From Fidelibacterota bacterium (GTDB lineage: Bacteria; Pseudomonadota; Alphaproteobacteria; Rhodospirillales; Rhodospirillaceae): a stretch of 64,000 bases of DNA. A model generated the notes under the pieces. That model had not been told where the DNA came from and did not search any database. It worked only from the letters and a program-made list of their open reading frames with translations. The stretch is taken from assembly GCA_947476895.1 (NCBI GenBank), contig CANJRX010000003.1:62001-126000 (forward strand), in the 5' to 3' direction. Position numbers and translations under genes: made by a program. Positions 35,461 to 47,169 of this stretch are shown piece by piece (position 1 is the first letter of the stretch; each line of letters opens with the position of its first letter).

Positions 35461-38271
35461 ATGTTGAGCTTGGGTTTTATTTCTTTTGCGACACCTTGGG
35501 CGCTGGCGGCTGCGGCGGCTTTGCCTTTGGTATGGCTGCTGTTGCGCCTGACACCGCCCAGCGTGAAGCAAATCAACTTCCCCGCCATTCGACTGCTGTT
35601 CGGCCTCGACCCGACAAAGCGCACCGCCGCCCATACGCCGCCGTGGCTCTTGCTGCTGCGCATCGCCATTTTGTTGCTCGCCCTTTTGGGCCTGGCGGAT
35701 CCCATCCTCAATCTGCGCCAGAGCCAAGATGATGGTCCCTTGATCGTTGTCATCGATAACGGCTGGGCCGCGGCAACGTCGTGGGAAGATCGTATGACGA
35801 CGGCGCGCACCTTGCTTGAAGGCGCTGATCGCCGCGAACAGCCTGCGGTGCTTGTCACCACGGCGCCGCAAGCCACTGAATCAACCGCCGTGTTGAAAAT
35901 GATGCCGGCCCGCGAAGTGTTGGCAGAAGTTTCGCAACTCACACCGCAGCCCTGGTCCACGGACCGCACCGCAGCGGCAGCGCGGCTGAAGACACTGAAA
36001 GTTAGCGGCGCTGCCTCCACTTGGATCAGCGACGGCGTCGATAGCCCCGGCGCAAAAGATCTGGCCGATGCTCTGCAAGGCTTTGGCCGTTTGACCGTCA
36101 TTGAAAGCGACGCGCTGACCAGCCCCATCGTGCAGTTTCCGCCTGAGCGCACCCTTGGCACCGGCCAAGCCCGCGCAACATCGGGTGCTGCCAACGGCAT
36201 CAACCTGAAAATCTCGCGCGTCGCCACGTTGGCCAGCCCGCAGATCGCTCAGACCGTGCGCGCCATGGATTCCGAAGGTCAGGTTCTGGCCCGCACGCTG
36301 GTCAGCATCTCCGCTGGCCAGAGTGTCGGCACGGCAACCATGGGCCTGCCCGCAGAACTCGCCAATCGCATCGCGCGCTTTGATGTTGAAGGTCTCGCGA
36401 CCGCGGCCACCACGGTGCTTGCCGACGATCAATGGCAGCGCCGCCCGGTAGGTATCGCGAGCGCGACCGCATCAGGCATCGCAGTCCCCTTGCTGGAAGA
36501 CGCATATTACATCCGCGAAGCCCTAGAGCCTTTTGCCGATACGCGCAGCGGCGCGCTCGGTGAATTGATGAGCCGTCCCTTGGCGGTGCTGGTCATGGCC
36601 GGCGGCGGAAAAATCCTCGACGCCGAACTGACGCCCGTGACGGCGTGGGTTGAAAGCGGCGGCGTGCTGGTACGCTTCGCCGGTCCCAACCTCAACACGA
36701 ACGTTGATCCGTTGCTGCCCGTGCGCCTGCGTGCCGGCGAGCGTTCGTTCAACGGCGCGATGTCGTGGAACGTTCCGGCAGCCTTGGCGCCCTTCCCTGA
36801 TAATTCGCCGTTCAAAGGCATGATCGTGCCCGATGATGTAACGGTAGCGTCGCAAGTCCTCGCTGAACCTTCGGGCGATCTCGCCAACAAGACCTGGGCC
36901 CGCTTGAGCGACGGCACGCCATTGATCACCGCCGAACGCCGCGGCCGCGGTTGGGTTGTGCTATTCCACGTTACCGCAACGCCCGAGTGGTCCAAGCTGC
37001 CGTTGTCCGGCCTGTTCATCGACATGCTGCGCCGGATCGTGGACGTCAGCCAAGGCGTGCCCGCCGACGGCTCCAGCGAAATCGATGGTCCTTTGCAGCC
37101 GTTCTCGATCATGGATGGACGCGGTCGTTTAAGCCCGCCGCAAGCGACCGTCACGCCCGTCGCCGCCGGCGCCTTTGCCGATGCGGTTGTCAGCCCGAAA
37201 AATCCGCCGGGCCTCTATGGTCCGCCGGGCGCCACCCGCGCTTTGAATCTGGCCGCGCACTTGCCGGACCTGAAGCCGGTCGCCGGTCTGCCCGTGAGCG
37301 CTACGCGCCTGAACTTCGACACGCTGACACGCGAACGTAATTTCAAGCCGTGGCTTTTGACGTTGGCGCTCTTGCTGCTGTTGGCAGATCTTGTGATCAG
37401 CTTTGCGCTGCGCCGCCTTCTGCCGGATACGATGCTGGCGCGCGTTGGCAATCTTTCGAAAGCGAGCACCGCCGCGCTGGTGCTGTTCTTAGCACTCGGA
37501 CCCATCTCACACGCACGCGCCGCCGAGGCGGAAGTGGACGCCAACACGCGCGCCGCGGTTTTGGAAACGCGCCTGGCCTTCATCGGCACCGGTTCCGCCG
37601 AGATCGACCGTGTTTCTGTCTACGGCCTGACCGCGCTGACCAAGGTGCTGTACGACCGCACGGCTGCGGAACTCTCCGCGCCGCAGGCCGTCGATCTGAG
37701 CCTGCCGTCGCTGACCTCGGACAAACTGATGCCCTATCCGCTGCTGTACTGGCGCATCACCACCGACCAGCCGCTGCCTTCAGCGCGCGCGCTTTCGGCA
37801 GTGAACGATTATCTGCACCGCGGCGGCATGCTGGTGTTCGACGCCCCGACGCAGCCTGGCGCGTTGGGCAGCGCCGGCAACGCCACCGGCATCAAAGACA
37901 AACTGGAAGAAATCATTCGCGGTCTCGATATTCCGCAGCTGGCCGAGATCAGCGATGAACATGTGCTCAACCGCGCCTACTACCTGATGCACGGCCTTCC
38001 CGGCCGCTACAACAACGGCGTCACCATGGTGCAACGCGACCCCGACGCTAACGACGGCGTGTCGTCGGTCATCATCGGCAGCAACGATTGGGCCGCCGCC
38101 TGGGCGCGCGGGCCTGACGGTGTGCCGCTCTATGCCGTGATCCCCGGCGGCGAAAAGCAGCGTGAGATGGCTTATCGCTCGGGCGTCAACATGGTGATGT
38201 ACGCGCTGACCGGAAACTACAAAGCCGACCAGGTGCACGTGCCTTCGATCTTGCAGCGCTTAAATCAATAA
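35461..38271 (+). CDS. BatA-like/DUF4159 membrane protein
   Basis: This 936-residue membrane protein has two amino-terminal helices of the BatA type (WALAAAAALPLVWLLLRL and WLLLLRIAILLLALLGLADP) and a periplasmic middle of about 550 residues. A membrane pair follows near residues 640-690 (WLLTLALLLLLADLVISFAL and TAALVLFLALGPISHARA). The carboxy-terminal DUF4159 domain is recognised from YPLLYWRITTDQPLPS, YLHRGGMLVFD and YRSGVNMVMYALTGNYK. It is the third gene of the MoxR operon. A homologous operon in Rhizobium leguminosarum affects cell shape and envelope integrity, which suggests an envelope function here by inference. Confidence 0.88.
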   Translation: MLSLGFISFATPWALAAAAALPLVWLLLRLTPPSVKQINFPAIRLLFGLDPTKRTAAHTPPWLLLLRIAILLLALLGLADPILNLRQSQDDGPLIVVIDNGWAAATSWEDRMTTARTLLEGADRREQPAVLVTTAPQATESTAVLKMMPAREVLAEVSQLTPQPWSTDRTAAAARLKTLKVSGAASTWISDGVDSPGAKDLADALQGFGRLTVIESDALTSPIVQFPPERTLGTGQARATSGAANGINLKISRVATLASPQIAQTVRAMDSEGQVLARTLVSISAGQSVGTATMGLPAELANRIARFDVEGLATAATTVLADDQWQRRPVGIASATASGIAVPLLEDAYYIREALEPFADTRSGALGELMSRPLAVLVMAGGGKILDAELTPVTAWVESGGVLVRFAGPNLNTNVDPLLPVRLRAGERSFNGAMSWNVPAALAPFPDNSPFKGMIVPDDVTVASQVLAEPSGDLANKTWARLSDGTPLITAERRGRGWVVLFHVTATPEWSKLPLSGLFIDMLRRIVDVSQGVPADGSSEIDGPLQPFSIMDGRGRLSPPQATVTPVAAGAFADAVVSPKNPPGLYGPPGATRALNLAAHLPDLKPVAGLPVSATRLNFDTLTRERNFKPWLLTLALLLLLADLVISFALRRLLPDTMLARVGNLSKASTAALVLFLALGPISHARAAEAEVDANTRAAVLETRLAFIGTGSAEIDRVSVYGLTALTKVLYDRTAAELSAPQAVDLSLPSLTSDKLMPYPLLYWRITTDQPLPSARALSAVNDYLHRGGMLVFDAPTQPGALGSAGNATGIKDKLEEIIRGLDIPQLAEISDEHVLNRAYYLMHGLPGRYNNGVTMVQRDPDANDGVSSVIIGSNDWAAAWARGPDGVPLYAVIPGGEKQREMAYRSGVNMVMYALTGNYKADQVHVPSILQRLNQ

Positions 38272-38289
38272 TTTGAGCAATTTGAACAT

Positions 38290-40386
38290 ATGACCGGCTT
38301 TACGTTTTCACCGCTGATCCCTGTGCCGCTGCTCATCGCACTGTGCGTGCTGGCGGCCGTGTTGATCGCTTACGGTATCTGGCATCGCGCTAAAGGTGCG
38401 CTGCTGCGCGCCCTGCCCGTGCTCGCGCTGGTGATTGCGCTCGCCGATCCCGAACTGATTCAGCAGAACCAAGTGGCGATCAAAGACGTGGCGATTGTCG
38501 TGGTGGACGAAAGCCCCAGCCAAAAGATCGGCGACCGCGAAGCCCGCACCAATAAAGCCGTCGAAAAGCTCACCGCCGAGCTGGGCGCCGTGGGCGACCT
38601 GGAAGTGCGCACCGTGCGCGCCGGTCGCGGCGATGGAGCCGCCGGCCAAGGCGGTACGCATCTGTTCGATGCTTTGTCGTCAGCCTTGAGCGATGTGCCG
38701 GCCCAGCGTTTGGCCGGATCGATCCTGATCACCGACGGCCAGGTGCATGACGCCGTCGATGCTGAACGCGCCATGCAAGCTCACGCTGCCTATATGAACG
38801 CACCCGTGCACTTGCTCATCAGCGGCGAGCGCAAAGAATTCGACCGGCGCATCCGCCTGGAAAGCGCGCCTGACTTCGGCATCGTTGGTCAGGCTGCCAC
38901 CGTGCGCTTCCGCGTCGAAGACACCACCGCGACGCCCGGCGCGCTCATTCCCGTGACCATCAAGCGCAACGGCGGCACGCCGGTGCAAATGAACCTGCCC
39001 GCGGGCAAGACCGTCGATGTGCCGATGCAGATCGAGAACAGCGGCGCCAATGTTTATGAAGTCGACGTGGCCGCAGCACCCAATGAGATCTCGACCATCA
39101 ACAATCGCACGCTGGTCTCCATCAACGGCATCCGCGACCGCATGCGTGTGCTGCTGGTCTCTGGCCAGCCGCACGTTGGTGAACGCGTCTGGCGTAACCT
39201 TTTAAAGTCCGATCCCAACGTCGATCTCATCCATTTCACGATTCTGCGTCCGCTGACCAAAGATGACGGCACGCCGTTGGATGAACTGGCCTTGATCGCA
39301 TTCCCGATCCGCGAACTGTTCGAAGAACAGCTGAAAGAATTCGACCTCATCATCCTGGACCGCTACAGCCAAAAGGGCTTGGTGCCGGTTCAGTACATGA
39401 ATAACATCGCCAATTATGTGCGCCAGGGCGGCGCTATCATGTTGGCCGTGGGCCCTGAATACGCAGAAAGCTATGCGTCGTTCGGCGCCCCCTTACAGGG
39501 TATCCTGCCCGCCGTGCCGACCGGCGGCGTTTATAATGGCGCGTTCCGCCCGCATCTGAGTGACGTCGGTCAACGCCATCCTGTGACCGCGGAACTTGAA
39601 GGCGCCCTTGGCGCGAGCCGCACCAAGCCGAACGAGCCTAGCTGGGGCCGCTGGTTGCGCCAGGTTCAAGTCGCCAACACCATTGGCGCACCGGTGCTCC
39701 TCGGCCAAGACAAAAACCCGCTGCTGGTTTTGAACCGTGTCGGCGAAGGCCGCGTGGCCTTGCTGCTGAGCGATACCGGCTGGTTGTGGGGCAAAGGCTT
39801 CGACGGCGGCGGCCCGCAAATTGAACTGCTGCGTCGTGTCAGCCACTGGCTGATGAAAGAGCCGCAGCTGGAAGAAGAAGCCCTGACGGCCGAAGTGCGC
39901 GACGGCGGACTTGTGGTCTCGCGCCGCAGCTTGTCGGCGGACGAAGTGGCCGTGAAGGTCAAAGCGCCGGACGGCAGCGAACAAACCGTGACTCCCAAAC
40001 CCTCGACCTCGGGCGCCTTCACTGCCCGCATGGACGTGACCGAACCCGGGCTCTACAGCCTGACCGACGGCAAGATCAACGCCATCGCCGCGGTGGGCAC
40101 GCCCAATCCGCTTGAAACCTACGACGTCGTTTCCACGGATGCGAAAGTCGGCCCCCTCGCCGAAGCGTCCGGCGGCGGCGTGTTCTGGCTGGAAGATGCG
40201 GACGCACCTGCGATCCGCCGGGTCGTGCCGGGCCGCGCCTCGCATGGTTCTACATGGATGGGTTTGCGCGCCAATAAACAGGTGGCGGTGACCGGCGTGA
40301 CGCAGACCCCGCTATCGCCGGTAGCCCTGATCCTACTGCTGATTATGGCAGGCTCCATGTTGGCATGGTGGCGCGAAGGGAAGTAA
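38290..40386 (+). CDS. VWA/glutamine amidotransferase-like membrane protein of the MoxR operon
   Basis: This 698-residue protein has two amino-terminal membrane helices (LLIALCVLAAVLIAYGIW and LLRALPVLALVIALADP). A VWA-like strand follows with a possible metal site (VVVDESPSQKIGDRE). A large periplasmic part includes a segment resembling class I glutamine amidotransferase-like domains (YVRQGGAIMLAVGPEYAE). It ends with a single anchor (VALILLLIMAGSMLAWWREG). It starts 18 bases after the DUF4159 gene and closes the operon. The enzymatic residues of true amidotransferases are not evident, so a structural or sensing role is more likely. Confidence 0.82.
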   Translation: MTGFTFSPLIPVPLLIALCVLAAVLIAYGIWHRAKGALLRALPVLALVIALADPELIQQNQVAIKDVAIVVVDESPSQKIGDREARTNKAVEKLTAELGAVGDLEVRTVRAGRGDGAAGQGGTHLFDALSSALSDVPAQRLAGSILITDGQVHDAVDAERAMQAHAAYMNAPVHLLISGERKEFDRRIRLESAPDFGIVGQAATVRFRVEDTTATPGALIPVTIKRNGGTPVQMNLPAGKTVDVPMQIENSGANVYEVDVAAAPNEISTINNRTLVSINGIRDRMRVLLVSGQPHVGERVWRNLLKSDPNVDLIHFTILRPLTKDDGTPLDELALIAFPIRELFEEQLKEFDLIILDRYSQKGLVPVQYMNNIANYVRQGGAIMLAVGPEYAESYASFGAPLQGILPAVPTGGVYNGAFRPHLSDVGQRHPVTAELEGALGASRTKPNEPSWGRWLRQVQVANTIGAPVLLGQDKNPLLVLNRVGEGRVALLLSDTGWLWGKGFDGGGPQIELLRRVSHWLMKEPQLEEEALTAEVRDGGLVVSRRSLSADEVAVKVKAPDGSEQTVTPKPSTSGAFTARMDVTEPGLYSLTDGKINAIAAVGTPNPLETYDVVSTDAKVGPLAEASGGGVFWLEDADAPAIRRVVPGRASHGSTWMGLRANKQVAVTGVTQTPLSPVALILLLIMAGSMLAWWREGK

Positions 40387-40424
40387 CATCTCTGCCGTGA
40401 CACATCCGGCTTGGGAGGTACGGC

Positions 40425-42672
<2,248 letters not shown>

Positions 42673-42761
42673 TCAAACCTTGCGGCAGAGCGTTTTGGGC
42701 GGGTTACCCATTGCAGGCCCCTTTTTTGCGCCATCCTCGGGATAGCGGGGTCCTGATAGAA

Positions 42762-42857
42762 GAATCATAAGAATCAAAGCCTTACGATTTTTTAATAATG
42801 TTGGCAATGAGGGTCCGGAAAAACCCCACATGTTGAGTCCGAGCGAATCGGGGACTC
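42762..42857 (-). promoter_or_regulatory. Cluster of five GANTC methylation sites upstream of ccrM
   Basis: In the 343-base gap between ccrM and rnhB, GANTC occurs at 42762, 42771, 42835, 42845 and 42853; two more, at 42536 and 42551, lie just inside ccrM. The last three form a nearly perfect inverted repeat (GTTGAGTCC, 42833-42841, and GGACTCAAC, 42852-42860). Between the groups is an AT-rich stretch (ACGATTTTTTAATAATG) that partly resembles a CtrA half site. Cell-cycle or methylation control of ccrM by its own mark is inferred. No other feature is seen in this gap. Confidence 0.6.
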
Positions 42858-42907
42858 AACCCCTAGCGCCAGAGCCTGAGCGGCCCAAAAATATTTGCAG
42901 GAAATTT

Positions 42908-43561
42908 TTAGATGAGCGCGATTTGAATCGCGGTTCCGGCGAGATGCTCACGCACCGGCGCGAAAGAACGGCGGTGATGATCCGTGAGGCCGATGCGCGT
43001 GATGGCGTCGCAATGCTCGGCGGTGCCGTAGCCCATATTTGTCTCCCAGCCATAGCCGGGATGGGCCGCTGCCAGCGCCGTCATGAGGCGATCACGCGTC
43101 ACTTTGGCGACAATCGACGCGGCCGCGATGGAAAGACTTTTGCCGTCGCCTTGAATAATGGTCTCGACGTCGCAATTCAGCTTCGGCGCGCGGTTGCCGT
43201 CGACCAGCGCGACCGTCACCAAATGCCCGAGTGCGTCAACTGCGCGCGCCATGGCGCGGTAGGTGGCGTTGAGAATGTTGAAACTATCGATCTCGCTGAC
43301 ATCGGCTTGGCCGACGCCGATCACCGCCGCGCCGCAGCTGCAAAGAATGGAGTAAAGCTCTTCGCGACGCGCGGCTGAGAGTTTTTTAGAATCATCTAAG
43401 CCTTGGCGCAGTTCTTTCGGTGTTTTTTTATAGTCGAGGATCACGGCGCCCGCGACCACAGGACCAGCAAGCGGCCCGCGCCCGGCTTCATCAACACCAG
43501 CAACGATGGCGGCCGGCAACCGCTTTAAAACCGCGCGCTCATATTTGAAATTCGGCGGCAC
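42908..43561 (-). CDS. rnhB: Ribonuclease HII
   Basis: This 217-residue cytosolic nuclease removes RNA from RNA-DNA hybrids and single misincorporated ribonucleotides. The active-site opening AGVDEAGRGPLAGPVVAGAV has the acidic pair DE. DDSKKLS, VALVDGNRAPKL and AASIVAKVTRDRLM follow in order. The start is a GTG at 43561, directly after the peroxiredoxin stop. In many alphaproteobacteria rnhB and ccrM are neighbours, as here. Confidence 0.95.
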   Translation of the reverse strand: MPPNFKYERAVLKRLPAAIVAGVDEAGRGPLAGPVVAGAVILDYKKTPKELRQGLDDSKKLSAARREELYSILCSCGAAVIGVGQADVSEIDSFNILNATYRAMARAVDALGHLVTVALVDGNRAPKLNCDVETIIQGDGKSLSIAAASIVAKVTRDRLMTALAAAHPGYGWETNMGYGTAEHCDAITRIGLTDHHRRSFAPVREHLAGTAIQIALI

Positions 43562-43562
43562 G

Positions 43563-44096
43563 TCAGCTTTTGCCTTGCGATGTGCGCCACGTTTTGACGG
43601 CGTTCAAAGTATTGGTTACGTGCTGATCGGGGTCCATGGCGGTGTAGGAATAGATCACCGTGCCATCCGGCGCAATCACGAAGGACGTGCGATTGGCGTA
43701 AGAGAACAGCAACGTCGCATCGTAGGACTTGATGATCTTGCCATCGTCAGCACCGACAGGAAATTTGCTCTGGCATTCACTGACCGAGAATTTGTTCAGC
43801 GTCTCGATCTTGTCTTTGGAAATGCCGATGACGGTAGCGCCGAGCGCCTTAAATTCATCGGTGGCTTCAGCAAACATATGGGCTTCGATGGTACAGCCAC
43901 TGGTGAAAGCCTTGGGATAGAAATAAAGCACAACAGGCCCGCTTTTCAGCGCATCGGCCAATGAGAACGTGAACTCCTTGCCGCCCAGCGAGGCTTGCGT
44001 GGTGAACATGGGCGCGGACGCGCCGTTCTTCAGCGCGGCTTGCGCAGGCAGCGCCAGCAAACCGGAGATCAGCGCGTAAAGCCACTTGCGGCTCAT
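43563..44096 (-). CDS. Exported thioredoxin-fold peroxiredoxin (BCP/PrxQ type)
   Basis: This 177-residue peroxiredoxin has a signal peptide (KWLYALISGLLALPAQA, cleavage after residue 20), so it should act in the periplasm. The peroxidatic cysteine is C68 in YPKAFTSGCTIEA, with the preceding Pro/Thr of the family. A second cysteine at 110 (SECQ) may resolve it. It reduces peroxides with a thiol donor. The start overlaps the moaB stop by 4 bases (ATGA), and its stop is 1 base from the rnhB start. The export signal is unusual for this branch, most members of which are cytosolic. Confidence 0.85.
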   Translation of the reverse strand: MSRKWLYALISGLLALPAQAALKNGASAPMFTTQASLGGKEFTFSLADALKSGPVVLYFYPKAFTSGCTIEAHMFAEATDEFKALGATVIGISKDKIETLNKFSVSECQSKFPVGADDGKIIKSYDATLLFSYANRTSFVIAPDGTVIYSYTAMDPDQHVTNTLNAVKTWRTSQGKS

Positions 44097-44629
44097 TTCT
44101 TGCGGTGCTCCTTCAGGCGCGGGATCAGCTCGACAAAATTGCAGGGGCGGTGGCGGATATCGAGTTGGTATTTCAAGATCTCGTCCCAGCCATCTTTCAC
44201 TGCACCGGTCGAGCCGGGCAGCGCGAACAGATAGGTGCCGTTGGCTACGCCCGCCGTCGCGCGCGATTGCACGGTAGATGTGCCGATGCTTTTCAGGCTG
44301 ATCCAGCGGAACAGCTCGCCAAAGCCGGGGATTTCTTTTTCGCAGACTTGCTTGAAAGCTTCGGGTGTCACATCACGCCCCGTGACACCGGTGCCACCCG
44401 AGGTGATCACGCAATCGACTGTGGGGTCGTCGATCCATTGCTGCAGCTTGTCGGCGATCACCATCACGTCGTCTTTCAGGATGACGCGTTCGGCGAGTTT
44501 ATGACCGGCAGCGGTAAATCGTTCCACCAACGCATCGCCTGAAGTGTCATTCGCGAACGTGCGCGTGTCCGACACCGTCATGACGGCGATGTTGATCGGA
44601 ACAAAGGTTCTGCTTTCGTCGATGGCCAT
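44093..44629 (-). CDS. moaB: Molybdenum cofactor biosynthesis protein B
   Basis: This 178-residue MogA/MoaB-fold protein has the molybdopterin-binding signature VITSGGTGVTGRDVTPEAF and the opening INIAVMTVSDTRTFANDTSGDAL. MoaB/Mog proteins adenylate molybdopterin before metal insertion. It works in the same pathway as moaD and moaE at the left end of the window. It follows the uracil-DNA glycosylase gene by 12 bases and is coupled to the peroxiredoxin gene. Confidence 0.93.
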   Translation of the reverse strand: MAIDESRTFVPINIAVMTVSDTRTFANDTSGDALVERFTAAGHKLAERVILKDDVMVIADKLQQWIDDPTVDCVITSGGTGVTGRDVTPEAFKQVCEKEIPGFGELFRWISLKSIGTSTVQSRATAGVANGTYLFALPGSTGAVKDGWDEILKYQLDIRHRPCNFVELIPRLKEHRKK

Positions 44630-44641
44630 GGGCTAACCTAG

Positions 44642-45457
44642 CTAAACCAGCGCAATGCTGTCGAGCTTCTGCTTAATGGACAGAAGATCGCGCCAGGCAA
44701 AGCGCTTTTGCTGGGGCGACCGCAGAAGATAAGCCGGGTGAAACAGCGCCGTACAGGGCACGGGGCGGGACATGCCGGGGGTCTCGAACTCAAACCACTG
44801 GCCGCGCAGCTTGGTGATGCCGAGCGCTTTGGCCAGCAGCGTCTTTGCCGAGAGACCACCGACAAACACCAGCACGGCGGGATCGACCAACTCGATGTGG
44901 CGCGTGACGAAGGGCAGGCAGGTGGCGATCTCTTCATCGGTCGGCGCGCGATTGCCCGGCGGACGCCAGAACACGATGTTGGTGATGTAGGCATTCTCAG
45001 CGCGGCTTAAGCCCACTGAGGCCAGCATGCGGTCGAGCAATTTTCCTGAGATGCCGACGAAGGGCAGGCCCTGGCGGTCTTCATCGGCGCCGGGCGCTTC
45101 GCCGATAAACATGACGCGCGCTTTGGGATTGCCGTCGGCGAAAACCGTGCGGCTCGCGAACTGTTTTAGGCCGCAGCCGGTGAACGCTTCGACGGCGGCT
45201 TTGAGTTCTTCAACGGTCTGCGCGGCTTGCGCGAGATGCGTAGCACTTGCGTCGCCATCCGGAATCGCAATCGGCGCAGGGGGTGCGGCAGGCGTTACCG
45301 TCGCGCGTTGGACAATGGGAGCCGGAGCAGCAACAGGCGCGGGCGTTTTGAAACGGTCCACGGCCACATCGCCGATGGCTTCATCCACGCCGGCATCCAT
45401 ATACCAGCGCAGGAGCGCTGCAGGATCGGAAGCCAAAGTTTGCGCGGAATCTATCAT
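44642..45457 (-). CDS. Family 4 uracil-DNA glycosylase
   Basis: This 271-residue iron-sulfur uracil-DNA glycosylase starts base excision repair of deaminated cytosine. An alanine/proline-rich linker (residues 37-66) precedes the catalytic core. The water-activating motif is [17 protein letters not shown] at 119-135. The DNA-intercalating motif is [14 protein letters not shown]. Cysteines at 95, in ATCLPF and in PVPCTALF match the cluster ligands. The ATG at 45457 is chosen because the longer frame overlaps the upstream transporter gene. Confidence 0.92.
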   Translation of the reverse strand: MIDSAQTLASDPAALLRWYMDAGVDEAIGDVAVDRFKTPAPVAAPAPIVQRATVTPAAPPAPIAIPDGDASATHLAQAAQTVEELKAAVEAFTGCGLKQFASRTVFADGNPKARVMFIGEAPGADEDRQGLPFVGISGKLLDRMLASVGLSRAENAYITNIVFWRPPGNRAPTDEEIATCLPFVTRHIELVDPAVLVFVGGLSAKTLLAKALGITKLRGQWFEFETPGMSRPVPCTALFHPAYLLRSPQQKRFAWRDLLSIKQKLDSIALV

Positions 45458-45462
45458 CGCCG

Positions 45463-46515
45463 CTAGATCAGCCGGCGCGCGGACAACTCGTCCTTCAAGT
45501 AAGCGTAGTAAATAGGTGCTGCGATCAAGCCCGGAATACCGAAGGCGGCTTCCATCACCAGCATGGCGGTGAGCAACTCCCATGCGCGCGCGCGAATGCG
45601 TGAGCCGATGATGCGGGCATTCACGAAGTATTCGAGCTTGTGAATGAGAACGAGGAAGGTCAGCGAGCCGACAGCAACCATGGGCGACACGCTCAAGCTG
45701 ACGACCACGATCACCGTGTTCGAGATCAGGTTTCCGAGGATCGGAATGAGCCCGATGAAGAACGTCACGGCAATCATGGTTTTGATCAGCGGCAGGTGAA
45801 CGCCGAGCATGGGCAGAATGATCACGAGATAAATCGCCGTCAGAGTTGTGTTCAACGCCGAGATGCGGATCTGCGAGAACACGACGTTGCGGAAGGCGCC
45901 ACTCAAAACCGAGGCCCGCGCGACAAGAGCGCGCGCGAGCGGTTTGGTTTCGCCGTCGCCGACGCCGCGATAGAAAGCGACGATGCCGCCGATGATCATG
46001 CCGAGCACGGTGTGGAACAGGAACTTGCCAAAGTCCTGACCGAAGGCGCCCACTTGGCCTGCGTGTTCACGGAGCCACGTGGCGGCGTAGGTTTCAATTT
46101 CCTGCATGCTCGAAGGTAGATAATCGTGCGCCCAAGCGGGTGTGCGTTCGCGCGCGGTGCTGATGACATCGGCCATTTGCTGCAGAAGGGCGACCACGCT
46201 TTCCGAGCCGCCGCTGAGGAGCGACATGGATTCGACGACACCCCAGGTGACGAGGAAGAAGATCAGCGCCGCAAATAATGCAAGCACCAGCGCCTTGCCG
46301 ACACGGCGGTTCAGCCCGACTTGCCTGAACACCGGCACGGCCGTCTGCACGATGAGATAGATCAGAAAGCCCGACAGCAGCGCCGACAACAGACCGAGAT
46401 ACAGAATACAGAACAGGCCGACACCGGCCAGGATCAACGAAACCGTTTCGATCCGGGCCGTGTCTACGGTTGCGGCGGGAGGCCGCGACGTTGGGGAGTC
46501 AGCTGATGTCCACAT
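45463..46515 (-). CDS. AI-2E family transporter
   Basis: This 350-residue inner-membrane protein of the AI-2E/PerM family has about seven or eight hydrophobic helices. These include [37 protein letters not shown] and [20 protein letters not shown], the last holding the conserved IP(I/V)xG motif. Members export autoinducer-2, sodium or unknown solutes; the substrate here is unknown. It starts the minus-strand run through ccrM and is 5 bases from the glycosylase gene. Confidence 0.85.
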   Translation of the reverse strand: MWTSADSPTSRPPAATVDTARIETVSLILAGVGLFCILYLGLLSALLSGFLIYLIVQTAVPVFRQVGLNRRVGKALVLALFAALIFFLVTWGVVESMSLLSGGSESVVALLQQMADVISTARERTPAWAHDYLPSSMQEIETYAATWLREHAGQVGAFGQDFGKFLFHTVLGMIIGGIVAFYRGVGDGETKPLARALVARASVLSGAFRNVVFSQIRISALNTTLTAIYLVIILPMLGVHLPLIKTMIAVTFFIGLIPILGNLISNTVIVVVSLSVSPMVAVGSLTFLVLIHKLEYFVNARIIGSRIRARAWELLTAMLVMEAAFGIPGLIAAPIYYAYLKDELSARRLI

Positions 46516-46575
46516 GACCGTGCATATTAATGGCCAAGCCGGACATAAAGCGAGCGCGGCGCGCGCGAGGTTCGC

Positions 46576-46890
46576 TTAAACGGCGGGCGGTGTAACAGAG
46601 TTGGCATGAACCGCGGCTTCATGCGCGGTCAGGATACGCTCGGCCGCCAGGGCCTTGCGGTAAAACCAGGCGCTGAACCACAGAACCACCGGGACGCTAC
46701 AGGCGCCCGCCAGCTCAAGCAGGATCAGGACGTTGTTCTCGCCCCACCGGGTCGGCAGGATGCCCAGGGCTTCCGCCATTTCTTCGAAAAGGCGGATAAT
46801 TCCGAAGCCGGCCACGGCGATCAGGACGCCCAGGGTGCCTGCGAAAAGCACGGTGGTCAGAAGCGCGATAACGACGGGGTTCTTGCTCAC
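46576..46890 (-). CDS. Small two-helix membrane protein of unknown function
   Basis: This 104-residue protein has two membrane helices (VIALLTTVLFAGTLGVLIAVAGFGII and LAGACSVPVVLWFSAWFY) and a short cytosolic end. I do not recognise its family. It lies 60 bases upstream of the AI-2E-type transporter gene on the same strand and may belong to the same unit. A perfect 8-base hairpin with a GCTT loop (46918-46937) sits 27 bases before its start; it has no T tail on either strand. Confidence 0.6.
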   Translation of the reverse strand: MSKNPVVIALLTTVLFAGTLGVLIAVAGFGIIRLFEEMAEALGILPTRWGENNVLILLELAGACSVPVVLWFSAWFYRKALAAERILTAHEAAVHANSVTPPAV

Positions 46891-47169
46891 GGGGTATCCT
46901 TAAATCGGTGGTCTTTGGCGGGCCGGCTTCGGCCCGCGTTTCTGCCCCAGACGAGGGTCCGAGGCAAGCCAAGGCTTAAAGCTAGTTAAGGCTACAAACC
47001 CAGCCTTCAACCCCTGTTATAGCCGGTAAATCGTGGAAGCCCTTGGATAAAGCGACCGGGAGAGAGTATACCTAAGCCCTTGCCACAACGGCGGATTGTC
47101 GGTTGTGGGTGTGGGGCAAGAGTCGCAGGTCAGCCGGCCGGCCAAGCTTAGGTGGCCAAGGGGATGGGG

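Noticed and set aside
46918-46937. Perfect 8-base hairpin as an intrinsic terminator
   Set aside because: No T run follows on either strand, and the only nearby gene (start 46890, minus strand) is transcribed away from it, so it is at most a leader structure.
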